Of a stretch of 58,831 nt of DNA, positions 17,176 through 26,167 are shown piece after piece (within the stretch, counting starts at the first letter, position 1; every line of letters begins with the position of its first letter). This stretch comes from Calderihabitans maritimus. Lineage in GTDB: Bacteria > Bacillota > KKC1 > Calderihabitantales > Calderihabitantaceae. Position numbers and translations under genes: made by a program. The DNA lies in assembly GCF_002207765.1 (NCBI RefSeq), contig NZ_BDGJ01000090.1:4988-63818 (forward strand). Direction: 5' to 3'. Under the pieces are notes generated by a model. That model was not told the DNA's origin and did no database searches. It saw nothing but the letters and a program-made list of their open reading frames with translations.

Positions 17176-17628
17176 TTAAATATAATACATGTAATAGTCG
17201 TTCTTGCTCTTAATTTTATCTGCTTCCCGACACATATCGGCTAGTGTTATGGAATCCAGCACTTCCGATACCTTCTCCTTAACCTTTTCCCAAATACCCC
17301 GGGTAACACAGGTTTCAGCTCGTTCGCAAGTTTCTGTCGCTTCTTCACTGACACAGTCCATAGGAGCAATAGGTCCTTCCAAGACCCGTATAATCTCCCC
17401 CACGGTAATTTCATCCGGTTCCCTCGCCAGTATATATCCTCCTTGGGCACCTCGGACACTTTTTACCAAACCGGCCTTACGCAGCCCTGCGGCCAGTTGT
17501 TCCAAGTAGTGCTCAGAAATGTCCTGTCTTTCAGCTATACTTTTCAAAGAGATAGGCCCTTCCCCATACCGCATAGCTAAATCAAACATAGCCCTGAGCC
17601 CGTATTCTCCTTTGGTGGACAGCTTCAC
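17176..17628 (-). CDS. iscR: Rrf2-family regulator (IscR/CymR type)
   Basis: 150 residues starting MKLSTKGEYGLRAMFDLA, with an N-terminal winged helix-turn-helix (about 10-60). Three cysteines in MDCVSEEATETCERAETC (about 91-106) fit the [2Fe-2S] ligands of IscR, which suggests direct sensing of cluster status rather than a CymR role, as CymR lacks them. GTG 17628 is preferred to 17637 since AGAGG lies 8 bases ahead. It heads the iscS-iscU-mnmA group. Confidence 0.9.
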   Translation of the reverse strand: MKLSTKGEYGLRAMFDLAMRYGEGPISLKSIAERQDISEHYLEQLAAGLRKAGLVKSVRGAQGGYILAREPDEITVGEIIRVLEGPIAPMDCVSEEATETCERAETCVTRGIWEKVKEKVSEVLDSITLADMCREADKIKSKNDYYMYYI

Positions 17629-17670
17629 CAAATTCACCTCTCAAATCCAAGTAAAATTGTCGGTATTAAT

Positions 17671-17699
17671 AGCTTATCAAACCCTTTCAAAAATGTCAA
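17671..17699 (-). promoter_or_regulatory. Promoter of the iscR-iscS-iscU-mnmA group
   Basis: Perfect TTGACA (17699-17694) and a weak TAAGCT (17676-17671) are 17 bp apart, about 45 bases before iscR. A weak -10 fits a promoter modulated by its own regulator, but no clear IscR dyad was identified. Confidence 0.5.
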
Positions 17700-17719
17700 T
17701 TTTAAAACCGAGCTATCAA

Positions 17720-19063
17720 CTATGTTTTATTTAATTTTTTGTGTTTTTCTTCTTTTTTATACATCAAACGCTCTCTGTATTCAGCTTCGCGGCCATTGGA
17801 AGAAGGGTGATAGTAAGTGACCCCTTTTAATTCGTCCGGCAGGTACTGCTGCTCCACGTAATTTCCCGGATAATCATGGGGGTACTTATACCCGCGACCA
17901 CGGCCCAGCTCTGCTGCTCCCTTGTAATGAGCATCTCTAAGATGAACAGGAACTTCGCCCACCGGCTTTTTGGCCAGGTCGTCTAAAGCTCTGTCTATAG
18001 CTTTTATTACGGCATTAGATTTAGGCGCGCAGGCTAAATATAAAGCAGCCTCAGTCAGCGGCAGCCGTGCCTCCGGCATGCCTACATATTCTACGGCCTG
18101 GGCGGCGGCGTTGGCCACTACTAAAGCCATGGGATCGGCCAACCCAATATCCTCTGCCGCCAGAATTATCATACGCCGAGCTATAAACCGGGGATCTTCC
18201 CCCGCGTAAATCATGCGGGCCAGCCAGTGAACGGCTGCATCCGGGTCTGAACCCCGAAGACTCTTGATAAAAGCCGAGACCACATCATAGTGTTCGTCCC
18301 CGGCCCGGTCATAACGCACCGCCCGCTTCTGAATACAGTCCTCGGCGACTTGCAGGGTAATACGTCGCACCCCGTCATCGCCCGGAGGAGTAGTCAAAAC
18401 TGCCAACTCCAGGGCGTTAAGGGCAATTCGAGCATCTCCTGCCGCCATGTGTACCAGGTGTTTAAAAGCATCCGGATCTACTTCAAAGCGGTAGGAACCC
18501 AATCCCCGCTTTTTATCCTCCATAGCCCGTCGGAGTAATAAAGCAATTTCCTCATCCTTTAAAGGCTTGAATTCAAATACCCGGGAACGGGACAGCAGCG
18601 CTTTATTGACCTCAAAATAAGGGTTTTCGGTAGTGGCACCGATCAAGATAATGATACCTTCTTCCACCGAAGGGAGCAAAGCATCCTGTTGCGCCTTATT
18701 AAAACGGTGAATTTCATCGATGAAAACGATAGTTTTGCGCTGATACATACCCAGTTGTTCTCGCGCCTCATCTATTATCTGTCTCAGTTCCTTGACTCCC
18801 GCCGTAACCGCATTAACTTGAATAAAACGGGCAGCACTGGTTTTGGCAATCACCTGAGCAAGAGCTGTTTTCCCGCAACCAGGAGGTCCATAAAATATTA
18901 AAGACGAAAGTTGATCTGCTTCTATAGCCCGGCGCAACATTCTTCCTGGGCCTACAATATCTTGCTGTCCCACAAATTCCTCTAGGGTACGGGGTCGCAT
19001 GCGCAACGCCAAGGGGGCTTGGCTCATCATAAATTTTTCCCGACCGTAATCAAAGAGATTCAA
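17720..19063 (-). CDS. rarA: Replication-associated recombination protein A (RarA/MgsA)
   Basis: About 447 residues. N-terminal LALRMRPRTLEEFVGQQDIVG precedes an AAA+ core with Walker A GPPGCGKTALAQVIA and Walker B TIVFIDEIHRFNKAQQDALL; C-terminal signatures include GSDPDAAVHWLARMIYAGEDP and LPDELKG. It is a clamp-loader-like ATPase acting at stalled forks. TTG 19063 gives the common start MNLFDYG with AAGGTGG 5 bases upstream. In Bacillus the same gene (yrvN) lies between 6S RNA and cymR, as here. Confidence 0.94.
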   Translation of the reverse strand: MNLFDYGREKFMMSQAPLALRMRPRTLEEFVGQQDIVGPGRMLRRAIEADQLSSLIFYGPPGCGKTALAQVIAKTSAARFIQVNAVTAGVKELRQIIDEAREQLGMYQRKTIVFIDEIHRFNKAQQDALLPSVEEGIIILIGATTENPYFEVNKALLSRSRVFEFKPLKDEEIALLLRRAMEDKKRGLGSYRFEVDPDAFKHLVHMAAGDARIALNALELAVLTTPPGDDGVRRITLQVAEDCIQKRAVRYDRAGDEHYDVVSAFIKSLRGSDPDAAVHWLARMIYAGEDPRFIARRMIILAAEDIGLADPMALVVANAAAQAVEYVGMPEARLPLTEAALYLACAPKSNAVIKAIDRALDDLAKKPVGEVPVHLRDAHYKGAAELGRGRGYKYPHDYPGNYVEQQYLPDELKGVTYYHPSSNGREAEYRERLMYKKEEKHKKLNKT

Positions 19064-19091
19064 TTTTACCACCTTCTTCAGGCGGAATGAT

Positions 19092-19117
19092 AAAAAAAGG
19101 TGGCCCTGCCACCTTTT
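19092..19117 (-). terminator. Terminator after trxA
   Basis: A 10-bp perfect stem (19095-19104 with 19108-19117), loop CCT, then a run of T on the minus strand. It overlaps the trxA stop codon and separates csoR-trxA from rarA. Confidence 0.9.
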
Positions 19118-19448
19118 AGCCCAAAACTTTTTCTACTACCTGGCTCAGTTCTTCCTTGGTTTTATATCCCACTACCCGCTCAACTACTTCACCGTTCTTG
19201 AAGAACAGTAATGTCGGAATACTCATGATACCATATTCGGCTGCTGTAGCACCGTTTTCATCCACATTCAGTTTACCTACCTTGAGTCTGCCTGCATAAT
19301 CATCAGCTATTTGTTCCACCACCGGAGCAATCATGCGACATGGTCCGCACCAGGCGGCCCAGAAGTCAACCATAACCGGTTGGTCAGCCTGTAAAACCTC
19401 ACTTTTAAAGTTTGCATCCGTAAGAGAAAGAACTTGGTTACCTGCCAT
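19116..19448 (-). CDS. trxA: Thioredoxin
   Basis: 110 residues with the redox motif FWAAWCGPCRMIAP (about 32-36) and the cis-proline segment MSIPTLLFFKNGE, as in classical thioredoxins. The open frame extends to 19520, but ATG 19448 has AAGGGGAG ahead and gives the normal length. Its place 90 bases after csoR, under a metal-responsive promoter and ending in its own terminator, suggests a thiol-protective or copper-stress role beyond housekeeping. Confidence 0.95.
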   Translation of the reverse strand: MAGNQVLSLTDANFKSEVLQADQPVMVDFWAAWCGPCRMIAPVVEQIADDYAGRLKVGKLNVDENGATAAEYGIMSIPTLLFFKNGEVVERVVGYKTKEELSQVVEKVLG

Positions 19449-19538
19449 CAAAAATCTCCCCTTTCTCTGGTTTGCTAATTTAATAGCATCTTTACCATTC
19501 CCCCGGTAAACTAATTTCATTCCCGGGAGAGCTATCCT

Positions 19539-19811
19539 CTACTTGGTGAACTTAATCAGGACATTAATTAATTCTTCAATCATCTCATCCAGATTATTGT
19601 TCTGGATGGCCGACTTAAGACAACCTCGAGTATGATGTTCAAAAATAATGGTACCAACTTTATTTATCGCCGCCCGCACTGCTGCAATCTGAATTAAAAT
19701 ATCGACACAGTACTTATCTTCTTCAATCATCCGTTGAATACCTTTTACCTGACCTTCAATTTTTCGCAATCGCTTCAATAATTCTTCTTTAGATTCTGCA
19801 TAGGACGCCAT
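19539..19811 (-). CDS. csoR: CsoR-family metal-sensing repressor
   Basis: 90 residues, all helical DUF156 fold: RLRKIEGQVKGIQRMIEEDKYC then AAVRAAINKVG and HHTRGC. Cys35, His60 and Cys64 with HxxxC spacing match the Cu(I) site of CsoR rather than the two-cysteine persulfide sensor CstR. An operator of CsoR type covers the promoter. No copper pump or chaperone gene is next to it; the only visible downstream target is trxA. Confidence 0.88.
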   Translation of the reverse strand: MASYAESKEELLKRLRKIEGQVKGIQRMIEEDKYCVDILIQIAAVRAAINKVGTIIFEHHTRGCLKSAIQNNNLDEMIEELINVLIKFTK

Positions 19812-19833
19812 CCTTTGACCTCCCTTTTTAACG

Positions 19834-19850
19834 ATACCCTTATGGGGTAT
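19834..19850 (-). promoter_or_regulatory. csoR: CsoR-type operator
   Basis: ATACCCTTATGGGGTAT is a 6-5-6 pseudo-dyad with the ATACCC/GGGTAT arms expected for CsoR-family operators. It overlaps the end of the csoR -10 box, so binding would block RNA polymerase. Confidence 0.8.
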
Positions 19851-19877
19851 TATATATCATTTCCTCTTTTTTGACAA
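19849..19877 (-). promoter_or_regulatory. csoR: csoR-trxA promoter
   Basis: TTGTCA (19877-19872), 17 bp, TATAAT (19854-19849), directly followed by the operator. Strong sigma-A match, five and six of six bases. Confidence 0.8.
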
Positions 19878-19918
19878 GATACTCATTGAAAAATATAGTA
19901 AAATATACGCTCTATTTT

Positions 19919-19941
19919 AAAAGCCACCTTGACAGGTGGCT
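19919..19941 (-). terminator. Terminator downstream of 6S RNA
   Basis: Stem AGCCACC/GGTGGCT (19922-19941) with a six-base loop and a short T-rich tail on the minus strand. It lies about 60 bases past the closing stem of the 6S RNA. Confidence 0.6.
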
Positions 19942-19989
19942 AAACTAACTTCACACACAAAAATTAAAAGCTGCCAGCCCGAGCTGCAC

Positions 19990-20199
19990 AGCCTAATTCA
20001 AACCACCCCACACATGCCGTGATTCCGCTGTAGTTTTTTGAACCCGCGCTCCGCAGGTGGGTGCCCTCCTGGATGCTTTTAGTGTCCCTGTTTAGGGCAT
20101 ACTAGCCACACCCAGAGTCCGGGCTCCCCATGTGTTTGTGTTGGCTCAAAACTACAGCCGTTCACGGGCATTGCAGGGCGTCGTCTTTTCATTTTTCCT
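19990..20199 (-). ncRNA. ssrS: 6S RNA (RNA polymerase sigma-A regulator)
   Basis: No protein frame fits this 492-base gap. The minus strand forms one long interrupted hairpin: TGCCCGTGAACGGCTGTAG (near 20170) pairs with CTACAGCGGAATCACGGCA (near 20020), leaving a central bubble and an inner imperfect arm closed near 20085. AGTTTTGAGCCAAC at 20153-20140 in the 5' half closely resembles the pRNA template of Bacillus 6S-1. Position between aspS and rarA is conserved in Bacillus. Ends are approximate: promoter spacing gives about 20199 and processing may shorten it by some 20 bases. Confidence 0.87.
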
Positions 20200-20205
20200 G
20201 CCCTT

Positions 20206-20234
20206 ATGGTATCACAAACCTAAAATCTTTGCAA
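20206..20234 (-). promoter_or_regulatory. ssrS: 6S RNA promoter
   Basis: TTGCAA (20234-20229), 17 bp, TACCAT (20211-20206). Transcription would start near 20199, just before the RNA's pairing region. Confidence 0.6.
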
Positions 20235-20303
20235 GTTCAAAATCCCTCCAGGAGGTCATCTTTTATTATAAATTCTACGAAAGAAAAATATACGTTTTAG
20301 TTT

Positions 20304-22094
20304 CTATTTTTTTGCTACTACATCTAACTTGATGTGTAGTTCTTTAAGCTGTCGCGGTGACACCGGGGATGGGGCCTGAGTCATTAAATCCGTAGCACTT
20401 TGAGTTTTGGGAAAAGCAATTACATCCCTAATACTTTCCTTGCGGGCCATCAGCATAACCAATCGGTCTAGACCGAAGGCTATGCCCCCGTGAGGCGGCG
20501 TCCCGTACTCAAATGCTTCCAGCATAAAACCAAATTTCTCATGAACTTCCTCTTCCGAGAGGCCTAACACGCGGAACAGTCTTTCTTGAATATCCCGCCG
20601 GTGAATCCTTATACTGCCTCCACCCAATTCTGTTCCATTCAAAACCAAGTCGTAAGCTTGAGCTCTAATTTTTTCCGGCTCTGCTTCCAGTCTCTCCACA
20701 TCTTCCTCCACCGGGGAGGTAAAAGGATGGTGGATAGCTACATAGCGTTTTTCTTTTTCGTCATATTCCAGCAGGGGAAAATCAATCACCCATACAAACT
20801 TCAGCTCTTCTGGATCAACCAGTTGAAGCCTTTTTGCTAATTCCAATCGCAGGTGGCCCAAAGCGTCAGCTACTACCGCCGGCCGGTCGGCCACAAAAAG
20901 CAAAAGATCTCCTGGCTCGCCGGCCATGCGCTCCCGGATAGCAACCAGTTGTTCCTCCTTGAAAAACTTCGCGATGGGCGACTTGATTCCGTCTTCCCGT
21001 ATGGCCATCCATGCCAGCCCTTTAGCTCCATAAACGGCTACAAATTTGGTAAGGTCGTCAATATCTTTGCGAGAATAAGAAGCACAACCTTTAGCGTTAA
21101 TTCCTTTGACCTGTCCACCTTTTCTGATGACATCGGCAAAAACTTTAAACTCCACATCCTGCATCAAATCCGATACGTCCGTCAGTTCTAAGCCGAAACG
21201 AACATCCGGCTTATCAGAGCCAAAACGTTCCATAGCTTCCTGGTAGGTAAGCCGCGGGAACGGTATTTCCAGCTTTATACCCAGGGTTTCCCAGAAAACA
21301 TAAGCCATAAGTTCTTCCGTAAGGGAAAGAATGTCTTCCCGGTCTACAAAGGACATTTCCATATCCAGTTGGGTAAACTCCGGCTGCCGGTCCGCTCTAA
21401 GGTCTTCGTCCCTGAAACACCGGACAATTTGAAAGTACTTTTCCATACCTGCCACCATAAGTATCTGTTTAAAGATCTGCGGTGACTGGGGTAAGGCAAA
21501 GAATTCGCCGGGATGAACCCGACTGGGAACAAGGTAATCCCGCGCACCTTCCGGAGTACTTTTGGTCAACATAGGAGTCTCTATTTCAAGAAAACCCCGT
21601 TCCGAAAGAAAATCCCGGATGGCTTTGGTAACCCTGTGCCTCAGTATTAAGACTTGCTGCATATCGGGTCTTCTCAAGTCCAGATATCGGTATTTCAAAC
21701 GAACTGTTTCGTCAACTTCCACATTTTCTTCAATGTAAAAAGGTGGTGTTTTGGCCGAATTTAATATTCGCAGTTCCTCAGCATAAACCTCTATTTCGCC
21801 GGTAGCCAGGTTTTCATTCACCGTACCTTCGGGCCTAATACGTACCGTTCCTCGTACGGCCAATACGTATTCTCCCCTAACTCTCTGCGCTTTAACAAAA
21901 GAAGTTTTATCTACTTCCGGGCTAAACACCACCTGAACCAAACCGGAACGGTCTCGCAAATCGATAAAAATAAGTCCCCCGTGATCCCGGCGTTTATGAA
22001 CCCATCCCATCAAAATAACTTCCTGGCCCGCGTGATTGGCTCGTAATTCTCCACAGTTATGGGTCCTTTTTAGACCTCTCATTGTTTCTACCAT
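20304..22094 (-). CDS. aspS: Aspartyl-tRNA synthetase
   Basis: 596 residues, class II. An N-terminal OB-fold (about 15-105, [24 protein letters not shown]) is followed by motif 2 ([21 protein letters not shown]-like segment at about 215), the bacterial GAD insertion (about 310-410) and motif 3 [13 protein letters not shown]. It charges tRNA-Asp; whether it also charges tRNA-Asn cannot be told. The start has GGGGAGG upstream. It lies 77 bases after hisS, and no T-box leader is seen. Confidence 0.97.
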   Translation of the reverse strand: MVETMRGLKRTHNCGELRANHAGQEVILMGWVHKRRDHGGLIFIDLRDRSGLVQVVFSPEVDKTSFVKAQRVRGEYVLAVRGTVRIRPEGTVNENLATGEIEVYAEELRILNSAKTPPFYIEENVEVDETVRLKYRYLDLRRPDMQQVLILRHRVTKAIRDFLSERGFLEIETPMLTKSTPEGARDYLVPSRVHPGEFFALPQSPQIFKQILMVAGMEKYFQIVRCFRDEDLRADRQPEFTQLDMEMSFVDREDILSLTEELMAYVFWETLGIKLEIPFPRLTYQEAMERFGSDKPDVRFGLELTDVSDLMQDVEFKVFADVIRKGGQVKGINAKGCASYSRKDIDDLTKFVAVYGAKGLAWMAIREDGIKSPIAKFFKEEQLVAIRERMAGEPGDLLLFVADRPAVVADALGHLRLELAKRLQLVDPEELKFVWVIDFPLLEYDEKEKRYVAIHHPFTSPVEEDVERLEAEPEKIRAQAYDLVLNGTELGGGSIRIHRRDIQERLFRVLGLSEEEVHEKFGFMLEAFEYGTPPHGGIAFGLDRLVMLMARKESIRDVIAFPKTQSATDLMTQAPSPVSPRQLKELHIKLDVVAKK

Positions 22095-22171
22095 TTCCTC
22101 ATCCTCCCCGGAAGTTACTATCGTGGCTACTTTTTTTAAAACAGGTATTTTTATCTTTTAACTTATACTTT

Positions 22172-23434
22172 TTAATTCAGGCGTTTTAACAGCAGCTCTT
22201 CCACTGCCTCCAAAGCGGCTTCTTCTTGTTCTCCGGTTATCATATTGCGAACTACAGCTTTATTTTGCTCCAGTTCCTGTTCCCCAATGATAACGGTAAA
22301 CCGGGCACCGTAACGGTCGGCCGCTTTCATCTGAGCTTTAAGGCTGCGGTCTAAATAATCGATTTCGGCCGCCACACCTTTCTTGCGTAGTTTAAACGCC
22401 AGGCGCAACCCCGTCTCCTTAGCCTTTTCACCTAGAACGGCAACAAAAACCTTTGCCTCTTCCTCTTTTGGCACTTGAACACCTTGCTGCTCCATAGCTA
22501 AAAGTATCCTTTCCAGTCCCAGGCCAAAACCAATACCTGGTATCGAGGGACCGCCACAAGCCTCTACCAGCCCGTCATAACGTCCCCCACCGCCTATAGA
22601 GCTTTGGGCGCCAATGCCTTTAGCTATAATTTCAAAAGCAGTATTGGTATAATAATCCAATCCCCTAACCATCTTTTCATTTACTACATACTGAACTCCT
22701 ATCGTATCCAGATATTTCTTCACGCGCTGAAAATGCTCGTTACATTCATTACATAAAGAACCAGTTATGGTAGGAGCCTGTTCCACCAACTCCTGGCAAC
22801 CGGTATTTTTGCAATCAAAAATCCGCAGGGGATTTCTTTCAAAGCGGTTACGGCAGGTGGGACATAGCTTTTCCGCGTGAGGTTTCAGATAACCCTGCAG
22901 TTCCAAACGATGCCGGGGCCGACATTGGGGACATCCTACACTGTTGATGTTAAGTTCTAGATCCCGCAGGCCCAACCGCTCGTAAAAATCCATGGCTAGC
23001 CCAATGACTTCGGCGTCTACGGCAGGGTCTCTCGAACCGAAAACCTCAATCCCAAACTGGTGAAACTGGCGAAACCGGCCTGCCTGGGGCCTTCCGTAGC
23101 GAAACATGGGACCGACATAATAGAGTTTCGTGGGTTGAGGTCCTGAATAAAGCTTATGCTCCAAAAAAGCCCGAACTACCGGAGCCGTTCCTTCAGGGCG
23201 CAGGGTTAGACTGCGATCACTTCGGTCAGTAAACGTGTACATTTCTTTCTCCACTATGTCGGTAGTTTCCCCTACTCCCCGGTAAAAAAGCTCCGTATGT
23301 TCAAAAATAGGGGTACGAATCTCCTCATACCCGTACTGTTCACAAATTTCCCGGATGATTTTTTCCAGGTATTGCCACTTAATCGCCTCGTCCGGCAGTA
23401 TGTCGTTGGTCCCCCTCGGGCGTGTCGTCAGCAT
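22172..23434 (-). CDS. hisS: Histidyl-tRNA synthetase
   Basis: 420 residues, class II: N-terminal [18 protein letters not shown], motif 2 [22 protein letters not shown], histidine-binding [13 protein letters not shown] and motif 3 [13 protein letters not shown], then the C-terminal anticodon-binding domain. A cysteine-rich insert ([25 protein letters not shown]) could bind zinc, as in several Clostridia. GGAGGG precedes the start. Confidence 0.97.
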   Translation of the reverse strand: MLTTRPRGTNDILPDEAIKWQYLEKIIREICEQYGYEEIRTPIFEHTELFYRGVGETTDIVEKEMYTFTDRSDRSLTLRPEGTAPVVRAFLEHKLYSGPQPTKLYYVGPMFRYGRPQAGRFRQFHQFGIEVFGSRDPAVDAEVIGLAMDFYERLGLRDLELNINSVGCPQCRPRHRLELQGYLKPHAEKLCPTCRNRFERNPLRIFDCKNTGCQELVEQAPTITGSLCNECNEHFQRVKKYLDTIGVQYVVNEKMVRGLDYYTNTAFEIIAKGIGAQSSIGGGGRYDGLVEACGGPSIPGIGFGLGLERILLAMEQQGVQVPKEEEAKVFVAVLGEKAKETGLRLAFKLRKKGVAAEIDYLDRSLKAQMKAADRYGARFTVIIGEQELEQNKAVVRNMITGEQEEAALEAVEELLLKRLN

Positions 23435-23461
23435 AAAAAACCCTCCGCATAAAAAATTAAC

Positions 23462-23497
23462 CTCTCGCCATAACCGTCAATCTGCACCAGACGAGAG
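23462..23497 (-). other. Stem-loop ahead of hisS
   Basis: CTCTCG and CGAGAG pair across a 24-base loop and are followed on the minus strand by GTTAATTTTTT before the hisS ribosome-binding site. It may be a weak terminator for hemZ or an attenuator for hisS. The sequence lacks T-box landmarks. Confidence 0.3.
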
Positions 23498-23514
23498 ATA
23501 ATTCCCGGTACAAG

Positions 23515-25008
23515 CTATGATACATTGTATCCAATAGCCCTTATTTTGTCAATTTTTTGCTGAATCAATTCATTTATTCTGGAGGCATAAACAACGGGAT
23601 CTTTAGGGTTGTAGCCGGGCACAAGAGAATAGTCACGCCAGTCAACGTATTTGGAAGCCGCTCCGGCTCCCAACCCTAGGATAACCTGGCGTTCCTCCAT
23701 CATCTGAATGTTGTAGATGCTTTCTTTCCCCGGCAAAGAATATCCCACGTTTTCCAGATTGGCCAGAATGCGCTTTTGCCGGTAGAGATAGTAAGGATGC
23801 ATACCCATCTCGCGGGCATAATGCTTGGTAAACGCAAGCATTTTAGTAACTTCTTTTTCATCAGGCAATTCGTAAAACTCCCGCTGACGGTTTAGGTAAG
23901 AAGCCCGCTTAACGGCCATAGTATGCACGGTAAGGTTTTCAGGCTTCATTCCCGATATGTTTTCCAAAGTACGAGCAACATCCTCTGCCGTCTCCCCCGG
24001 CAGGCCAATTATTATATCCATGTTGAGAACGGGAAAATCCAGCTCCCGCACCAGGTAAACTGCCTCTTTTACTTCTTCCGCACTATGGGCCCGCCCTATG
24101 ACTTCCAGGGTCTTGTCGTTCATACTCTGGGGATTAACGCTGATGCGATTAACCCCGTATCTTTTACAAAGCTCCAGCTTTTTTCGACTGAGAGTATCAG
24201 GACGTCCTCCTTCCACCGTAAATTCGAGGGTCTGACCGCTGACAAAGTTTTGCTCAACCAAAAGCAAAACTCTTTCCAATTGGCTTTCCGTAAGACTGGT
24301 AGGCGTTCCTCCCCCTACATAAATACTCTGAACCCGCATCCCCTGCTCCTTTACGGCCCGTCCTACCGCTTTAATTTCCTCCGCCAGGGCATTTAGATAA
24401 ACATCCACTACAGACTTATGTCGTTCCAGGGAGTAGGCGGGAAAGGAACAGTATAGACAACGGGTGGGACAAAAAGGTATACCTATATACACACTAACAG
24501 TTCGGGCGGCTTCTCGTCCCGGCAAAAAGAAAAGGCGCTGCCTCCGGGCTACTTCCAGGAGCAGTTCTGCCTTATCCCTACGTACAGCATATTGGTTGGT
24601 AAGCCGGTCCACGACTTTCTTCCCAGACAATCCCTGGTCCAGCAACCGGTTGACAATCTTGACCGGCCGGGTCCCCGTCAAAATTCCCCAGGGACCCGGG
24701 TATTTTCCCGTAACCTTTTCCAGAAGCTTGCGCACCACCAGGCGGAGTAGTCGCCTCAGTTCATTTTCCCGGTCGCCTTCCAGCGTCTCTGTTATTACCT
24801 GATCCGTCGCCTGGTCTTTCCAGTAAAAAGTGCCGCGAACGGTAACTGCCGCTCGCCCTGTGACTTCCAGACGGAGAGTTGCTTCTTCCGTTGAGCTATA
24901 AAAAGCCGCTTCCCCCAAGCGGAGATTAACCGTTGGAAAAAAGAGACGTATTACATCTTCGACCGTTTTAAGGTAGTCGGATCGCGGAACTTTAACCCAT
25001 ATTATCAC
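23515..25008 (-). CDS. hemZ: Coproporphyrinogen dehydrogenase HemZ (radical SAM)
   Basis: 497 residues. A non-catalytic N-terminal extension (about 1-165) precedes the radical SAM core with CPTRCLYCSFPAYS (CxxxCxxC near residue 180), SIYVGGGTPTSL and NMDIIIGLPGE. HemZ is the Firmicute relative of HemN, placed upstream of hisS in many genomes, and is associated with oxygen-independent haem or related tetrapyrrole biosynthesis. The start GTG has a modest AGGATGG upstream. Haem use agrees with the c-type cytochrome at 45 kb. Confidence 0.9.
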   Translation of the reverse strand: MIIWVKVPRSDYLKTVEDVIRLFFPTVNLRLGEAAFYSSTEEATLRLEVTGRAAVTVRGTFYWKDQATDQVITETLEGDRENELRRLLRLVVRKLLEKVTGKYPGPWGILTGTRPVKIVNRLLDQGLSGKKVVDRLTNQYAVRRDKAELLLEVARRQRLFFLPGREAARTVSVYIGIPFCPTRCLYCSFPAYSLERHKSVVDVYLNALAEEIKAVGRAVKEQGMRVQSIYVGGGTPTSLTESQLERVLLLVEQNFVSGQTLEFTVEGGRPDTLSRKKLELCKRYGVNRISVNPQSMNDKTLEVIGRAHSAEEVKEAVYLVRELDFPVLNMDIIIGLPGETAEDVARTLENISGMKPENLTVHTMAVKRASYLNRQREFYELPDEKEVTKMLAFTKHYAREMGMHPYYLYRQKRILANLENVGYSLPGKESIYNIQMMEERQVILGLGAGAASKYVDWRDYSLVPGYNPKDPVVYASRINELIQQKIDKIRAIGYNVS

Positions 25009-25049
25009 GGAACAGCCATCCTCTACCGTGAAGTTTTAATGCCCGTCTC

Positions 25050-25673
25050 TTACTTAAGGAACGGGTTGTTGACCCGCTCATAACCAATGGTGGAACTGGG
25101 CCCGTGTCCGGGGTAGACCGTGAAGTCATCATCGAGAAGAAGCAGCTTATCTCGAATGGAATTAATCAATGTTGAATATGATCCTCCCGGTAAATCCGTT
25201 CTCCCTACGGAACCGGCAAAAAGGGTATCTCCGGTAAAGATAAAATTATCACCTTTTAGGCATATGCTGCCGGGGGTGTGGCCCGGAGTATGCAAAACTT
25301 CCAGCTTTACGGTAGAACCAATTTCAATAATATCTCCTTCCGAAATAATCTCATCAGCTTTCGGCCCGGTAATCCGCATACCTGTAAAAGTCGAAAGATT
25401 CTTGGCTGCATCAGAAAGAAATCCAGCGTCATCGCGGTGGATAAGCAGGGTAGCCCCGGTGGCATCCTTTATAGCTTTGTTGGCTCCAATATGATCGACA
25501 TGTCCATGGGTATTGATTATCTTTTTGATTGCATAACCTGCCTGTTCCGCCTCCCGTAAAATAGCAGCGGCGTCACTGCCGGGATCGATTACGGCTGCTT
25601 CTTTAGTTTTCTCACAGCCTACGATGTAGCAATTGGTGGCGATAGCCCCTACAACCAGAGTTTTGAGAAACAT
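25050..25673 (-). CDS. MBL-fold metallo-hydrolase (YqgX/glyoxalase II-like)
   Basis: 207 residues with the metal motif NTHGHVDHIGANKA (HxHxDH near 55-60), a second ligand in LHTPGHTPGSIC, Asp in FTGDTLFAGSVGRTDLPGG and His in YPGHGPSSTIGYE. This pattern is typical of small glyoxalase-II-like hydrolases of Firmicutes; the substrate is not evident. It is 21 bases downstream of dtd. Confidence 0.9.
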   Translation of the reverse strand: MFLKTLVVGAIATNCYIVGCEKTKEAAVIDPGSDAAAILREAEQAGYAIKKIINTHGHVDHIGANKAIKDATGATLLIHRDDAGFLSDAAKNLSTFTGMRITGPKADEIISEGDIIEIGSTVKLEVLHTPGHTPGSICLKGDNFIFTGDTLFAGSVGRTDLPGGSYSTLINSIRDKLLLLDDDFTVYPGHGPSSTIGYERVNNPFLK

Positions 25674-25693
25674 GCTTAAACCTCCCTTGCTCT

Positions 25694-26143
25694 TTAAAAA
25701 ATCTTTTTGCTATCCAATAACATGGTAACCGGGCCGTCGTTAATGCTCTCCACCAGCATATAGGCCTGAAAAAGACCGGTGGCTGTTTTTATCCCTCTAG
25801 CGCTCAAAGCTTCCACAAAAAGGTCATATAACCGCGAAGCTTCATCCGGGGACGCGGCTGCCGTAAAATTGGGACGCCGTCCCTTCCGGCAGTCCCCGTA
25901 AAGGGTAAACTGGGATACCACCAGCGCTTCCCCCCCTACCTCCAGCAGGGAAAGGTTCATCTTTCCTTCCCGATCAGGAAAAATCCGTAAGTTGGCTATT
26001 TTATCCGCCAGGTACTCAACATCTTCCTCCCGGTCTTCCCGTCCTACCCCTAAATAAATGAGCAGGCCACAACCAATAGCTCCTGTTTCCCGACCGTCAA
26101 CGGTTACCCTTCCCCGGGTCACCCGCTGTACTACCGCCCGCAA
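25694..26143 (-). CDS. dtd: D-aminoacyl-tRNA deacylase
   Basis: 149 residues opening [17 protein letters not shown]. Active-site signatures [17 protein letters not shown] and [11 protein letters not shown], with the Gly-cisPro pair, identify DTD, which cuts D-amino acids from mischarged tRNA. Start is TTG 26143 with AGAGGTGAG upstream. Close coupling with relA is usual in Firmicutes. Confidence 0.96.
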   Translation of the reverse strand: MRAVVQRVTRGRVTVDGRETGAIGCGLLIYLGVGREDREEDVEYLADKIANLRIFPDREGKMNLSLLEVGGEALVVSQFTLYGDCRKGRRPNFTAAASPDEASRLYDLFVEALSARGIKTATGLFQAYMLVESINDGPVTMLLDSKKIF

Positions 26144-26167
26144 TTCGTCTCACCTCTGTTTCCCGCT

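Noticed and set aside
20244-20258. CCTCC/GGAGG palindrome between aspS and 6S RNA as an aspS terminator
   Set aside because: The stem is short, has no loop, and the T run is absent; it is also upstream of the 6S promoter and not next to the aspS stop.
22095-22171. Possible T-box or other riboswitch ahead of aspS and hisS
   Set aside because: The gaps are only 77-80 bases and lack the T-box AGGGTGG-type sequence and a specifier loop; only a weak hairpin is seen before hisS.
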